Shown: positions 10,775 through 23,104, counted from the stretch's first letter. The stretch: DNA of 64,000 bases from Ferrimonas sediminum (GCF_900100175.1 NZ_FNEM01000001.1:372001-436000); one strand, 5' to 3'. The notes: generated by a model from the sequence alone, not told the origin. Made by a program: numbers and translations.

Positions 10775-11687
10775 GTTTGGCAAAGTGGCGGTGATGTTCG
10801 GTGGCAGCAGCGCCGAGCGGGAGATCTCTCTGAATTCCGGACAGGCGGTTCTGGCCGGATTGCAGGCCGCCGGCGTGGACGCTCACCCGTTTGATCCGGC
10901 GGAGCGCCCCCTGGCTCAGCTGCAGCAGGAGGGGTTCGATCGGGTGTTTGTGGTGCTTCATGGCCGTGGCGGCGAGGACGGTACCCTGCAGGGAGCCCTC
11001 GACCACATGGGCCTGCCCTACACCGGCAGTGGCGTGCTTGGCTGCGCCCTGGCCATGGATAAGATTCGCACCAAGATGCTGTGGGCCGGCATGGGGTTGC
11101 CGACGGCGGCCTTTGAGGTGGCCCGCCAGGAGACGTTTCAGGCCGACCAGGTTGGCGCCATGTTGGCGCGCCTGGGTGGCAAGGTGATGGTGAAACCTGC
11201 CAATGAAGGCTCTTCCATCGGCATGGCCATTGCCGACACCGAGTCGCAGCTGCAACAGGCCATCGAAGCGGCGCTGGAATACGACCGCCAGATCCTGATA
11301 GAGCGTTTCATTGATGGCCCCGAGTACACAGTGTCAATCCTCGGAGAGCAGGCGCTGCCAGCCATCGAGATGCAGACCGACAACCAGTTTTACGACTATC
11401 AGGCTAAGTACCAGTCCACTGCGACCCGCTACCTGTGTCCGTGTGACCTGTCTGAAGGGGAAGAGCAGCAGCTTCGAGCCCTGGCTCTGGATGCGTTTAA
11501 GGCAGTGGGCGCCAGCGGTTGGGGCCGGGTGGACGTGATGCGCAGCGCCGATGGCGAGTGGCAGTTGCTGGAGGTGAATACCGTGCCCGGCATGACCCAG
11601 ACCAGCTTGGTGCCCAAGGCGGCGCAGGCCACCGGCCTGGATTTCCAGGCTCTGGTTGTGGCCATTTTGGCCCAGACCCTGGGGTAA
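10767..11687 (+). CDS. ddl: Ddl, D-alanine:D-alanine ligase (DdlB type)
   Basis: ATP-grasp ligase producing D-Ala-D-Ala for MurF. The 306-residue length matches DdlB of E. coli. Signature segments are [17 protein letters not shown] at the N-terminus, [25 protein letters not shown] and the late metal-binding [18 protein letters not shown]. It is encoded between murC and ftsQ, the classic ddlB position. I see one copy in the window. Confidence 0.96.
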   Translation: MSKFGKVAVMFGGSSAEREISLNSGQAVLAGLQAAGVDAHPFDPAERPLAQLQQEGFDRVFVVLHGRGGEDGTLQGALDHMGLPYTGSGVLGCALAMDKIRTKMLWAGMGLPTAAFEVARQETFQADQVGAMLARLGGKVMVKPANEGSSIGMAIADTESQLQQAIEAALEYDRQILIERFIDGPEYTVSILGEQALPAIEMQTDNQFYDYQAKYQSTATRYLCPCDLSEGEEQQLRALALDAFKAVGASGWGRVDVMRSADGEWQLLEVNTVPGMTQTSLVPKAAQATGLDFQALVVAILAQTLG

Positions 11688-11690
11688 GCC

Positions 11691-12449
11691 ATGGTCTCCT
11701 TGCCGGCACTGCCTAAATGGCGATGGCCAGTGGTCAACTGGTATTCCCTGATGGGGGTGCTGTTGCTGGTGCTGGTGCTGGTGCTGTTGGCATGGGGCGG
11801 CAACCGTCTCGGGCAGACGCTGGCGGACGCCGATCGGTTGCCCATCAGTGAAATCGCTCTCGTGGGGGAGCGGCAGTTCACCTCGGATGCCGAGGTGCAA
11901 CAGGCGCTGACAGAGATTGACGGCGCCAGCCTGGTGACCGCCAATATGCAGGGTGTGGCTGCGGCGTTGACCGAATTGCCCTGGGTTAAGCGGGTGACGG
12001 TACGCCGGGAGTGGCCCAACCGCCTACGGGTGTATCTGGTGGAGCAGCAGCCCCGGGCGCACTGGAATGGCGACCACTGGCTGAATCAGGATGCGGATGC
12101 ATTCAGCGCGCCGGCCCGACCCGGGTTGGTGCCGCTGCCCGAATTGTGGGGGCCGGTGAACAGCAACCCAAAAGTGTGGCAGCACTGGCTGATCTTCAGT
12201 CAGCTTTTGCGGTTAAATGGGTTTGAGCCGGCGGCGCTGGAGTTGACGGCCCGGCATGCCTGGAAGGTGCAGCTCAAAGACGGACTGGAGCTGCGGCTGG
12301 GAAGAACGGACGGCGTCGAGCGTCTGCAACGGTTTATTGACCTGTGGCCGACACTGAAAACGCAAGGAAGACGAGCACAATACATTGATCTTCGGTACGA
12401 TACGGGATTGGCCGTGGGTTGGCAGTTAGAACAACAAGAGAATCAGTAG
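11691..12449 (+). CDS. ftsQ: FtsQ, divisome bitopic membrane protein
   Basis: Bridges cytoplasmic and periplasmic divisome parts and recruits FtsL/FtsB. The 252-residue product has a short cytoplasmic tail, one membrane segment at about residues 18-37, and a POTRA domain starting near residue 50 (ISEIALVGERQFTSDAEVQQAL). The beta domain contains LPWVKRVTVRREWPNRL and the C-terminal YIDLRYDTGLAV. It starts three bases after the ddl stop, and ftsA follows after three bases. Confidence 0.95.
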   Translation: MVSLPALPKWRWPVVNWYSLMGVLLLVLVLVLLAWGGNRLGQTLADADRLPISEIALVGERQFTSDAEVQQALTEIDGASLVTANMQGVAAALTELPWVKRVTVRREWPNRLRVYLVEQQPRAHWNGDHWLNQDADAFSAPARPGLVPLPELWGPVNSNPKVWQHWLIFSQLLRLNGFEPAALELTARHAWKVQLKDGLELRLGRTDGVERLQRFIDLWPTLKTQGRRAQYIDLRYDTGLAVGWQLEQQENQ

Positions 12450-12452
12450 ATC

Positions 12453-13688
12453 ATGACTAAGAGTCAGGAACGTAACCTCATCGTCGGGCTGGATATTGGC
12501 ACCTCTAAAGTGGTGGCGATCATTGGTGAGCTGATGCCCGATGGGGTCATCAGCATTGTCGGCCTGGGCAGCCAGCCTTCCCGCGGCATGGACAAGGGTG
12601 GCGTCAACGATCTTGATTCGGTGTCACGCAGCATCAAAAACGCCATTGGTCAGGCGGAGATGATGGCCGATTGTCAGGTCAGCTCGGTGTTCCTGAGCAT
12701 CTCCGGCCGTCACGTAGACAGCCAGAATGAAAAGGGGATGGTCTCTATCGACGACGATGAGGTCACCCAGGATGACGTCGACCACGCCATCCACACCGCC
12801 CGCTCGGTGAAGATTCCCACCGAGCGTCGAATCTTGCACGTGCTGCCCCAGGAGTTCAGCATCGATGAGCAGGAGGGGATTCGCAGCCCGGTGGGCATCT
12901 CCGGCATGCGGATGCAGGTCGACGTGCACATCGTCACCTGTTCCAACGACTGGGCCAAGAACATCATCAAGTGTGTGGAGCGTTGTGGCATTCAGGTGGA
13001 GGACCTGGTGTTCTCTGCCCTGGCTTCCGCCGATGCGGTGCTGACCCAGGACGAGAAAGACCTCGGCGCCTGCCTGGTGGACATCGGTGGCGGTACCACC
13101 GACATCGCCATCTACACCAATGGCGCCCTGCGTCACTGTGCCGTGATTCCGGTGGCCGGCAATCAGGTCACCAACGACATCGCCAAGATTTTCCGTACGC
13201 CGCTGGCGCATGCCGAGCAGATAAAGGTGCAGTACGCCTGTGCCCGCAGCGCGCTGGTCAGCCAGGAGGAGAGCATCGACGTTCACTCTGTCGGTGGCCG
13301 GCCGTCGCGGACCATGTCCCGCCATACCTTGGCGGAGGTGGTGGAGCCCCGTTACCAGGAGATCTTTGAGCTGGTGCAGGAGGAGCTCCGCAGCAGCGGC
13401 TTTGAAGAGCAGGTGGCGGCGGGGATCATTCTCACCGGAGGGACCTCTGCCATCGACGGCGCCGTCGAAGTGGCAGAGGAGTGCTTTGGCATGCCGGTCA
13501 GGGTGGCTATCCCTACGGAATCCAAAGGGTTAAATGAATATGTCAGTGAGCCAAGCTTTGCAACACCCGTTGGCTTGCTGTACTTTGGCGCCGAAAGAAT
13601 CCGCGATCGCGAACGCGAGCGGGAAACCGGCAACGGAGTCACCAGCTTTCTGGATCGAATCCAAGGCTGGTTTAAGGGTGAATTTTAG
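12453..13688 (+). CDS. ftsA: FtsA, actin-like membrane tether for FtsZ
   Basis: Actin-fold ATPase that anchors FtsZ filaments to the membrane. The 411-residue product carries the phosphate-1 loop VGLDIGTSKV at its start, the phosphate-2 region LVDIGGGTTDIA near residue 210, and the adenosine motif GIILTGGTSAIDG. The C-terminus ends in a conserved amphipathic membrane-targeting helix (SFLDRIQGWFKGEF). Length and position (ftsQ-ftsA-ftsZ) are standard. Confidence 0.97.
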   Translation: MTKSQERNLIVGLDIGTSKVVAIIGELMPDGVISIVGLGSQPSRGMDKGGVNDLDSVSRSIKNAIGQAEMMADCQVSSVFLSISGRHVDSQNEKGMVSIDDDEVTQDDVDHAIHTARSVKIPTERRILHVLPQEFSIDEQEGIRSPVGISGMRMQVDVHIVTCSNDWAKNIIKCVERCGIQVEDLVFSALASADAVLTQDEKDLGACLVDIGGGTTDIAIYTNGALRHCAVIPVAGNQVTNDIAKIFRTPLAHAEQIKVQYACARSALVSQEESIDVHSVGGRPSRTMSRHTLAEVVEPRYQEIFELVQEELRSSGFEEQVAAGIILTGGTSAIDGAVEVAEECFGMPVRVAIPTESKGLNEYVSEPSFATPVGLLYFGAERIRDRERERETGNGVTSFLDRIQGWFKGEF

Positions 13689-13794
13689 CGGTCGATGGCA
13701 GCGGGACAGGGTAGGATAGCGCTCCTGTCTGCATGATGCGGCGGCCGCAGGGTCGATAGAACAATTTGGACGCAGGCTAAACGGAGAGATATGT

Positions 13795-15021
13795 ATGTTT
13801 GAGGTTGTGGATGCGCACACCGAAGATGCCGTCATTAAAGTGATCGGTGTAGGTGGCGGTGGCGGTAATGCCATCGAACACATGGTCGAACAGACCATCG
13901 AAGGAGCTCAGTTTATCGTGGCCAACACGGACTCGCAGGCACTGCGCAAGTCCTCGGCGGGCACCACGATTCAGCTGGGCAAGAATGTCACCAAGGGACT
14001 GGGCGCAGGCGCCAACCCGGCCATCGGCCACGAAGCGGCCATGGAGGACAAAGAGTCCATCCGCGCAGCCCTGCAAGGATCCGACATGGTATTCATTGCG
14101 GCAGGCATGGGCGGTGGCACCGGTACCGGCGCGGCGCCGGTGGTAGCCGAAGTGGCCAAGGAGGAGGGCATCCTCACCGTGGCAGTGGTGACCAAGCCGT
14201 TCGTGTTTGAAGGCAAGAAGCGCTCGGCCTACGCCGAACAGGGCATCCAAGAGCTGTCCAAGCACGTAGATTCACTGATCACTGTGCCCAATGACAAGCT
14301 GCTGAAGGTTCTCGGTACCAAGACCAGCCTGCTGGAGGCGTTCAGCGCTGCCAACAATGTATTGCTGGGTGCGGTGCAGGGGATTGCCGAACTGATCACC
14401 CGCACCGGTCTGATTAACGTCGATTTCGCCGACGTGAAAACCGTGATGTCCGAAATGGGCAATGCCATGATGGGCACCGGTGTGGCCCGCGGCGAAAACC
14501 GTGCCGAAGAGGCGGCGGAAGCGGCCGTCTCCAGCCCGCTGCTGGAAGACATCGATCTGACCGGCGCCAAGGGCGTATTGGTGAACATCACCTGTGGCAT
14601 GGATCTGTCCATCGAAGAGTACACCCTCATCGGTGACCACGTTCGTGCCTACGCCTCCGAGAACGCCACCATTGTAGTGGGTACCGTGATCGAGCCGGAG
14701 ATGAGCGACGAGATTCGAGTCACGGTTGTGGCTACCGGCATCGGTGCCGATAAGAAGCCGGACATCCAGATCGTGGTACCGCCGAAAGCGGCGACGCCAC
14801 CACCTCAGCCGGTTGCAACCCCGGCACCGACCCAGAATCTGGAGCAGCCGGCGGTATCCATGCAGCCGATTCGGGTAGAACCGGCGGTCAGCAGCGAGCC
14901 GGCAGCACCGCAGCCGACAGCACCGAGCTCCAACCCGCAAAGCAATGCCGCACCGGCGCAGGACCCTCAGAAAGGGGCCTACCTGGACATTCCGGCATTC
15001 CTGCGTAAGCAGTTGGATTAA
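13795..15021 (+). CDS. ftsZ: FtsZ, tubulin-like division GTPase
   Basis: Polymerises into the Z ring. The 408-residue product has the tubulin signature G-G-G-T-G-T-G near residue 107, the synergy-loop sequence [11 protein letters not shown] and a GTPase domain to about residue 317. A Pro/Ala/Gln-rich linker of roughly 70 residues follows. The terminal peptide [11 protein letters not shown] is the binding site for FtsA/ZipA. Start: the ATG at 13795 lies about 8 bases after GGAGAG. An overlapping out-of-frame ATG sits 5 bases upstream. The 106-base gap after ftsA is the longest spacer in the cluster so far and could hold an ftsZ promoter, but I see no convincing -35/-10 pair. Confidence 0.98.
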   Translation: MFEVVDAHTEDAVIKVIGVGGGGGNAIEHMVEQTIEGAQFIVANTDSQALRKSSAGTTIQLGKNVTKGLGAGANPAIGHEAAMEDKESIRAALQGSDMVFIAAGMGGGTGTGAAPVVAEVAKEEGILTVAVVTKPFVFEGKKRSAYAEQGIQELSKHVDSLITVPNDKLLKVLGTKTSLLEAFSAANNVLLGAVQGIAELITRTGLINVDFADVKTVMSEMGNAMMGTGVARGENRAEEAAEAAVSSPLLEDIDLTGAKGVLVNITCGMDLSIEEYTLIGDHVRAYASENATIVVGTVIEPEMSDEIRVTVVATGIGADKKPDIQIVVPPKAATPPPQPVATPAPTQNLEQPAVSMQPIRVEPAVSSEPAAPQPTAPSSNPQSNAAPAQDPQKGAYLDIPAFLRKQLD

Positions 15022-15052
15022 GCCACTGGAAATTGTCTCCTCTGACCAGATT

Positions 15053-15081
15053 TTGGCCTGAGGGACTTTTTCTGGTAGAAT
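15053..15081 (+). promoter_or_regulatory. Probable sigma-70 promoter for lpxC
   Basis: TTGGCC at 15053-15058 and TAGAAT at 15076-15081 are separated by exactly 17 bases and lie 40 bases before the lpxC ATG. Three bases of the -35 and five of the -10 match consensus closely enough to call. lpxC has its own promoter in E. coli as well. Confidence 0.65.
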
Positions 15082-15121
15082 ATGCGCCCTTAATTGAGTT
15101 TATACGAGAGCAGGACCGTCT

Positions 15122-16033
15122 ATGAGTAAACAACGCACTCTGCAACGCCCGGTTCAGGCTACTGGTGTGGGTCTCCATTCCGGTAACAAGGTAACCATGA
15201 GCATCAATCCCGCCCCAGTGGGCACCGGGATTGTGTTTCGTCGTACCGATCTGAGCCCCGCCGTTGAGATTCCTGCTGCCGCAGGTCTGGTGCGTGAAAC
15301 CACTCTGTGTACCGGTCTGGTGAATGAACAGGGTCACCGCATCGCCACCGTTGAGCACCTGCTGTCGGCTCTGGCCGGCCTGGGTGTCGATAACGCCGTT
15401 ATCGAGGTGGATGCCCCTGAGATTCCGATTATGGATGGCAGCGCCAGTCCATTTGTCTTTCTTCTGCAGACCGCCGGTCTTGTGGAGCAGCCTGCGTCCA
15501 AACAGTATCTGCGTATCCGCAAGCCGATTCGGGTGGAAGAGGGTGACAAGTGGGCCGAGTTCCGCCCCTACAATGGCTTTAAACTCAACTTCGCCATCGA
15601 CTTTGATCACCCGGAGATCGCCCGTAGCCAGCAGAAGATGGTGATGGATTTCTCCTCTGCCGAGTACATTAAGCAGGTGAGCCGCGCCCGTACCTTTGGG
15701 TTTATGCGCGACATCGAGTACCTGCGTGCCAACAACCTGGCACTGGGCGGCAGCATGGAGAATGCCGTGGTTCTGGATGAGTTCCGCATCCTTAACCCGG
15801 ATGGTCTGCGGGTCGACAATGAGTTCGTCAAGCACAAGATTCTGGATGCCATTGGCGATCTGTATCTGGGGGGCTACGCCATCCTGGGTGAGTTCACGGC
15901 GTACAAATCAGGCCACGCCCTCAACAACCAGTTGATTCGGGCCGTACTGGAGCAGCAGGAGTGCTGGGAGCTGGTGAGCTTCGAGAAGCCACAGGAGGTC
16001 CCGATGGACTACCTGGCTCCGGTTACCGCTTGA
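15122..16033 (+). CDS. lpxC: LpxC, UDP-3-O-acyl-GlcNAc deacetylase
   Basis: Zinc hydrolase catalysing the committed step of lipid A synthesis. The 303-residue length matches E. coli (305). Visible motifs include the first zinc histidine in [13 protein letters not shown], the MDGSASPF segment, [16 protein letters not shown] and the second zinc cluster H-K-I-L-D-A-I-G-D. It closes the dcw cluster, as in E. coli. A strong terminator 17 bases past the stop ends the operon. Confidence 0.97.
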   Translation: MSKQRTLQRPVQATGVGLHSGNKVTMSINPAPVGTGIVFRRTDLSPAVEIPAAAGLVRETTLCTGLVNEQGHRIATVEHLLSALAGLGVDNAVIEVDAPEIPIMDGSASPFVFLLQTAGLVEQPASKQYLRIRKPIRVEEGDKWAEFRPYNGFKLNFAIDFDHPEIARSQQKMVMDFSSAEYIKQVSRARTFGFMRDIEYLRANNLALGGSMENAVVLDEFRILNPDGLRVDNEFVKHKILDAIGDLYLGGYAILGEFTAYKSGHALNNQLIRAVLEQQECWELVSFEKPQEVPMDYLAPVTA

Positions 16034-16038
16034 TGCGA

Positions 16039-16485
16039 TTATGATTTCTTCTGGCCGCCCCCATGGGCGGCCAGTTTTTTTAGTTTCTCTCCTAAGCTGC
16101 CGCCTACTGAATTTGCCAGCTCCTGAAGCTGATCTGCGGCCTGTTGGCTCAGTTGATTGGTGTTTTTTGCAACCGGGCGCTGGATCCTGGATAACCCCGG
16201 GTTGACTTTGATCTCAATAGTGGTGAGCATTGGGAAGTTTTGTTGCCTGAGTTGTTGCAGCAGCTGCATTTTTTGAAATTGCAGTCTGGTGGCCCAGGCG
16301 GCGGAGTCCGTTTCGATAATGACGACGCCGTTGCGCACATTGGCAACCCGATAGCGGCCATTGAGCTCGTTACCCACTAATTGGGTAACCGCCTGCTGCA
16401 ATCTTCGCAGAGTGTCGGTCCGCTGGCGCACGTCGACCAGCTTATGGCCCATGAGATCTGCAAGGTCAGTCGGTTTTGATTTCAT
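16039..16485 (-). CDS. dciA: DciA-family (DUF721) replicative helicase loader
   Basis: 148 residues from the ATG at 16485. The DUF721 domain occupies roughly residues 10-110, with typical segments such as LRRLQQAVTQLVGNEL, VANVRNGVVIIETDSAAWATRLQFQK and IEIKVNP. DUF721 proteins, renamed DciA, load the DnaB helicase in bacteria that lack DnaC. E. coli has DnaC instead, so this is a lineage marker. An upstream in-frame extension would add 51 residues without family character and overlap the divergent M23 gene, so I reject it. It is convergent with lpxC and divergent from the M23 gene. Confidence 0.85.
   Translation of the reverse strand: MKSKPTDLADLMGHKLVDVRQRTDTLRRLQQAVTQLVGNELNGRYRVANVRNGVVIIETDSAAWATRLQFQKMQLLQQLRQQNFPMLTTIEIKVNPGLSRIQRPVAKNTNQLSQQAADQLQELANSVGGSLGEKLKKLAAHGGGQKKS
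16051..16081 (+). terminator. Rho-independent terminator of lpxC, inside the end of dciA
   Basis: A perfect 10-bp stem (CTGGCCGCCC / GGGCGGCCAG, loop CCAT) is followed by seven T. It ends rightward transcription from lpxC. The whole element lies within the last codons of the oppositely oriented dciA, whose stop is at 16039-16041. It therefore also encodes part of the basic, glycine-rich DciA C-terminus. Confidence 0.9.
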
Positions 16486-16516
16486 ACCAAGACAATAAAC
16501 AAAAGATAAGTACTCT

Positions 16517-17422
16517 ATGAGTGTAACAGTCTTTATTAAGGGAAAGCACGGTGTCAGGCACTGGCAACCGGGAGCCGGGTGGTTTTTACTGCCTCTGGTC
16601 CTGGTCGCGGCGGGTGTCGGTCTGTGGAAGGTCAGCAATGATCAGCTCCAGGATGCCCTGCGCCAGGTGGCGGAGGCGCAGAAGAGCCAGACCGAAGACC
16701 AGGAGCAGGTGCAGGAGATCAAGCAGCTGACCCAGACCCAATTGGCGACCCTGGCGTTGCGCCTGGGCCGCATGCAAGCGCAGATGAACCGGCTTGAATC
16801 CCTGGGTATTACCCTGGCCGACAAGGCCGAATTAACTGAACAATTTGATTTTTCGTCTGAAGTAGGCCTTGGCGGAGCCAACGCCGATCAACTCGGTGAC
16901 GTCGAGTTGAAACAGCTTTTGCTGGAGATGGAGCAGCTCGCCCTGAGATTGCAACGTTCCGATGAAAAGCTGAGCCTACTTGAAACTGTCGATCGCAACC
17001 ACCATATCGATTTGAGCAGCTATTTGTCCGGGCGTCCTATCGCTAAGGGCTGGCAGTCTTCCGATTATGGGATGCGCAATGATCCATTCACCGGACGGCC
17101 CGCGATGCACAAAGGCATCGATTTTGCGGGAACCGAGGGTGGGGATGTCGTGGCTACCGGCGCCGGAGTGGTGACTTACTCCGGCGAGATGTTTGGCTAC
17201 GGCAATCTGGTAGAGATTGATCATGGTAACGGTTTGAAAACCCGATATGGTCATAATAAGTCGCTTTTGGTCAAGGCAGGCCAGGTGGTCAGTAAAGGTG
17301 ATGTGGTCGCCGAACTGGGCAATACCGGCCGATCTACCGGACCCCATGTACACTACGAAGTGTTGCGCAATGATCGGCAAGTAGACCCGAACAAATACGT
17401 GTATCGTAAGCCCCGCAGCTAG
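16517..17422 (+). CDS. Membrane-anchored M23 (LytM) metallopeptidase
   Basis: 301 residues: an N-terminal membrane anchor at about residues 20-36, then a coiled-coil region of roughly residues 38-155 rich in Gln, Glu and Leu, then a LytM domain from about residue 170. Zinc ligands are intact: H-K-G-I-D (HxxxD) near residue 199 and the H-V-H motif (HxH) near residue 279. It should therefore be an active peptidoglycan DD-endopeptidase rather than a degenerate activator of the EnvC type. It sits between lpxC/dciA and secA, the slot occupied by secM in E. coli. Its substrate in the sacculus is inferred from family. Confidence 0.88.
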   Translation: MSVTVFIKGKHGVRHWQPGAGWFLLPLVLVAAGVGLWKVSNDQLQDALRQVAEAQKSQTEDQEQVQEIKQLTQTQLATLALRLGRMQAQMNRLESLGITLADKAELTEQFDFSSEVGLGGANADQLGDVELKQLLLEMEQLALRLQRSDEKLSLLETVDRNHHIDLSSYLSGRPIAKGWQSSDYGMRNDPFTGRPAMHKGIDFAGTEGGDVVATGAGVVTYSGEMFGYGNLVEIDHGNGLKTRYGHNKSLLVKAGQVVSKGDVVAELGNTGRSTGPHVHYEVLRNDRQVDPNKYVYRKPRS

Positions 17423-17495
17423 TGGAACTTGAATGGTAACCACGCTGAACTCTGGCTCTGCCAGCCTAAGCGTAAGTCAAAAGTGAATTAAAACG

Positions 17496-20183
<2,688 letters not shown>

Positions 20184-20200
20184 CTGCCCTGGTACAAAGA

Positions 20201-20229
20201 ATGCCAGTCTTCGGACTGGCATTTTTTTT
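20201..20229 (+). terminator. Rho-independent terminator of secA
   Basis: A 9-bp perfect stem (ATGCCAGTC / GACTGGCAT) closes a TTCG tetraloop and is followed by seven T. It lies 17 bases after the secA stop and just before mutT. mutT therefore either relies on readthrough or has a promoter I cannot identify. Confidence 0.92.
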
Positions 20230-20245
20230 GACGAAAGGAAGGGTC

Positions 20246-20626
20246 ATGGAGATTCAGAAGATCGTTATCGGCCTGGTGGCCAATGACCGTAACCAGTATT
20301 TGATCAGCCTGCGCCAGGGCAAGCAGCACCTGGCAGGCAAGTGGGAGTTTCCTGGCGGCAAACTGGAGGCCGGAGAGACCCCGTTACAGGGGCTGAACCG
20401 GGAGCTGCAGGAGGAGGTTGGCCTGGAGGTCGACGACGCCGAGCTGATGGAGCGTAAGGTGTTTGCGTTTTCCGACCGCACCCTGGAGCTGCACTTCTTT
20501 CGGGTCATCCGGGTCAGGGGGCAGGCGGTTGCCCGCGAGGGACAGCCGCTGCGTTGGGCCAGCGTGGCGGAGTTAAAGCAGTTGCCGTTCCCCGACGCCA
20601 ACCAATCGGTTATCGACCGGCTTTAG
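20246..20626 (+). CDS. mutT: MutT-type Nudix hydrolase (8-oxo-dGTPase)
   Basis: Sanitises the nucleotide pool by hydrolysing 8-oxo-dGTP. From the ATG at 20246 the product has 126 residues, close to E. coli MutT (129). The start follows GAAAGGAAGG at a good distance, and the upstream in-frame ATG at 20201 lies inside the secA terminator. The Nudix box is perfect: G-x5-E-x7-REL-x-EE-x-G-L within residues 37-59. WEFPGGK precedes it. Position after secA is conserved with E. coli. A weak GC hairpin at 20616-20633 separates it from the convergent yacG. Confidence 0.93.
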   Translation: MEIQKIVIGLVANDRNQYLISLRQGKQHLAGKWEFPGGKLEAGETPLQGLNRELQEEVGLEVDDAELMERKVFAFSDRTLELHFFRVIRVRGQAVAREGQPLRWASVAELKQLPFPDANQSVIDRL

Positions 20627-20633
20627 GGCCGGT

Positions 20634-20837
20634 TCAGTCCGGCTGTTTAAAGAAATCGCCTTCGTCGTAGCCCAGATCGTCCGGCAGTTCCGGATCCGCC
20701 GGGATGGCGTGTTTCTCGTCGGCCCAGTCACCGAGATCGATCAACTTGCAGCGCTCGCTGCAAAATGGTTTGAATGGGTGTTCGTTGTCCCAGGTGACCT
20801 TGGCGCTGCAGGTCGGGCATTGTACTTCTAAGGTCAT
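20634..20837 (-). CDS. yacG: YacG, zinc-binding DNA gyrase inhibitor
   Basis: A 67-residue protein with the YacG zinc site C-P-T-C near residue 8 and C-S-E-R-C near residue 27, followed by [16 protein letters not shown], the family signature. YacG binds GyrB and inhibits gyrase in E. coli. The ATG overlaps the zapD stop by four bases (ATGA), so it is the last gene of the leftward pil-coaE-zapD-yacG block. Confidence 0.92.
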   Translation of the reverse strand: MTLEVQCPTCSAKVTWDNEHPFKPFCSERCKLIDLGDWADEKHAIPADPELPDDLGYDEGDFFKQPD

Positions 20838-21589
20838 GGGCTCTCCATCGACAGTGACATCATAAAGGGGATGTTACGCACATCGGCGTTGCCCTGCTCA
20901 TAGTGCATCATATTGATGCTGAATCGATTCCTATGACCGCTGATGATGGGGTAGCACCCGTAGTGATTGTCCAGGCGCAGCCTCAGCAGTGCCAGGGGCT
21001 GGGGCGCATTATGGAGAAATTGCCCCTGTACCGCCACCTTGTTTTGCCACGGGCTGCACTCCCGAATCAGTTGCAGCTGTAGCTCAATGGCGTCCAGTAC
21101 CGGTGCCAGAGTGGCGGTCCACTGCTGCATCTGTGCCAGCCGGGTCTCTTTTGGCAGGTGCAGCCAGTATTGTAGCCGTGGCAGATCGAAGCCACAGGCG
21201 CCGCCTGCCAGGCTGATTCGCTGCCGAATCTGGCTGAGGAACTTATCTTGCTTGATGTTCTGGCCCGGCCGCTCCATCTGTTGCAGTGCCTGGCTTTGTC
21301 CCTCTAGGGTACTGACCAGGGCGCGCAGTTGTTGCTGATCCACTCCGGCCTGGCTCTGCCACTGTTTGACCAGGGTCAGGCTGTGATCCAGCTGCTTGCC
21401 CAGATCACTTTTCAGATCCGTCCGCTCCAGCACCTCACACAACTCAAACAGGGTGCGAAAGAAGCCGCGATGGCTGCTGGCCTGATCGCCGCTGTGGGCG
21501 TCGGATAAAGCCTGATGGAGCTGCTCTACCCGCAGGTACAGTCGAGTGCGTTCGTTGAGCGGGTGTTCAAATACCGTTGTCTGAGTCAT
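20834..21589 (-). CDS. zapD: ZapD, Z-ring-associated protein
   Basis: 251-residue helical cytoplasmic protein that crosslinks FtsZ filaments (formerly YacF). The N-terminus contains [16 protein letters not shown], near-identical in pattern to the E. coli family start, which fixes the ATG. The middle includes [23 protein letters not shown] and the C-terminal half is rich in beta residues, as in ZapD structures. The start overlaps the coaE end by 23 bases. Confidence 0.93.
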   Translation of the reverse strand: MTQTTVFEHPLNERTRLYLRVEQLHQALSDAHSGDQASSHRGFFRTLFELCEVLERTDLKSDLGKQLDHSLTLVKQWQSQAGVDQQQLRALVSTLEGQSQALQQMERPGQNIKQDKFLSQIRQRISLAGGACGFDLPRLQYWLHLPKETRLAQMQQWTATLAPVLDAIELQLQLIRECSPWQNKVAVQGQFLHNAPQPLALLRLRLDNHYGCYPIISGHRNRFSINMMHYEQGNADVRNIPFMMSLSMESP

Positions 21590-22190
21590 GGTTCCTGGCT
21601 AGGGTTAGATACTGTTGGTGCAGGGTGTCGACCTGTTGAGTAAGGTCGGCCAGATCGCCGCTGTTGTCAATGCGATCATCGGCACCGTCCAACCGTTGCT
21701 GGCGACTGGCCTGGTTTGCCATGATGTTTTCCACCAGGCTGCGGCTGTTGTCATCCCGGGCCATGGTGCGGCGAATCTGTTCCGTTTCCGGCAGATCCAC
21801 CACCACCACCCGCTCCACCAGTGACTGCAGGCCGTTTTCGATCAGCAGCGGGATCACCAGCAGGGCGTAGGCCGACCTGGCCTGTCGGCCGCGCTCGACC
21901 ATGGTGGTGCGAACCAGCGGATGGATCAGGGCGTTGAGCCAGGCCAGTTCCTGATCGTCGTGAAACACCCGCTGTCTCAGGGCGGCGCGATCCAACTGAC
22001 CCTCTTCGTCGAGTACTCCGGAGCCGAAATGGTCGACGATGGCCGCCAGGCCGTCGCTGCCGGGGGCGACCACCTCGCGGGCGATGAGGTCGGCATCGAT
22101 AAGCTCAATGCCGCGATCGGCAAACAGGTTGGCCACGGTGGTTTTGCCGGAACCGATGCCGCCGGTGAGGCCGATCAGCAGGGCACTCAC
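21567..22190 (-). CDS. coaE: CoaE, dephospho-CoA kinase
   Basis: Phosphorylates dephospho-CoA in the last step of CoA synthesis. I choose the GTG at 22190, giving 207 residues. It overlaps the pilD stop as GTGA and places the P-loop G-L-T-G-G-I-G-S-G-K-T-T within the first 18 residues, as in E. coli (206 residues). An ATG 16 codons earlier would overlap pilD by about 50 bases and add an atypical tail. Other motifs are DADLIAREVV, HPLVR and VVVVDLPE. Confidence 0.93.
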   Translation of the reverse strand: MSALLIGLTGGIGSGKTTVANLFADRGIELIDADLIAREVVAPGSDGLAAIVDHFGSGVLDEEGQLDRAALRQRVFHDDQELAWLNALIHPLVRTTMVERGRQARSAYALLVIPLLIENGLQSLVERVVVVDLPETEQIRRTMARDDNSRSLVENIMANQASRQQRLDGADDRIDNSGDLADLTQQVDTLHQQYLTLARNHDSDNGI

Positions 22191-23068
22191 AGGCCCAGCA
22201 TCCGATTCAGGTACCAGCGGATAATGTCGTTGCCCCACAGGATCGCCACCCAGCCGGCGATGATGATCCAGGGGCCAAAGGGCATGGGGTGGTCACGATT
22301 GAGCTTGCCCAGCGCCATCTGTCCGAGGCCGAAGATCGCGCCGAGGACGGAGGAGAGCAAAATGATCAGCAGCAGCGGTTGCCAGCCCAGCCAGGCGCCA
22401 AACAGCGCCAACAGCTTGAAGTCGCCGTAGCCCATCCCCTCTTTGCCGGTCAGCAGCTTAAACCCCTGGAACACACTCCACAGGCTCAGGTAGCCAAAAG
22501 CGGCACCGATCACCGCTGCTTCCAGCGGCACCAGCCCGCCGTAGAGGTTAAACAGCAGTCCGGCCCACAGCAGCGGCAGGGTGATTTGATCCGGCAGCAG
22601 CATGGTATCGGCATCGATGAACGCCAGGGCGATCAGCCCCAGAGTCAGCAGCCAGAGGGCCAGGAAGGTCAGGCTGGGGCCGAAATGCCAGGCCAGGGTG
22701 GCGGACAGGATGCCGGTCAACAGCTCCACCATGGGGTAGCGCCAGCCGATGGGGCCCCGACAGTGATGGCAGCGGCCCTTGAGCAGCAGGAAGCTCAGCA
22801 CCGGAATGTTATGCCGGGCTGGAATCGGGGTCTGGCAATGGCCGCAGCGGGAGCGGGGCACCGCCAGATTAAAGGGGCTGGGCAGATCCGGCATGGTCAC
22901 CGGCTGTTGGCAATACTCCTGACACTCCTGGCGCCAGTCGCGGTCCATGATCAGCGGTAAGCGATGGATCACCACGTTCAAAAAGCTGCCGATGATCAAA
23001 CCCAGCAGGGCGGTACCAGCCACAAAAAGCCAGGGCTGCTGTTGCAGTAGAGGAATCCAGTAATCCAT
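22187..23068 (-). CDS. pilD: PilD, prepilin peptidase and N-methyltransferase
   Basis: Polytopic inner-membrane aspartyl protease that cleaves and methylates type IV prepilins such as the PilA encoded at 25948. The 293-residue product has two CxxC pairs in the cytoplasmic loop (C-G-H-C and C-H-H-C near residues 75-100) and both catalytic aspartates, in FIDADTMLLPD and GMGYGDFKLLA. It is separated from pilC by 36 bases and overlaps coaE. Confidence 0.95.
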   Translation of the reverse strand: MDYWIPLLQQQPWLFVAGTALLGLIIGSFLNVVIHRLPLIMDRDWRQECQEYCQQPVTMPDLPSPFNLAVPRSRCGHCQTPIPARHNIPVLSFLLLKGRCHHCRGPIGWRYPMVELLTGILSATLAWHFGPSLTFLALWLLTLGLIALAFIDADTMLLPDQITLPLLWAGLLFNLYGGLVPLEAAVIGAAFGYLSLWSVFQGFKLLTGKEGMGYGDFKLLALFGAWLGWQPLLLIILLSSVLGAIFGLGQMALGKLNRDHPMPFGPWIIIAGWVAILWGNDIIRWYLNRMLGL

Positions 23069-23104
23069 TTATCTATTCAGCTGAATGAGTTAACTAGGGA
23101 GATC

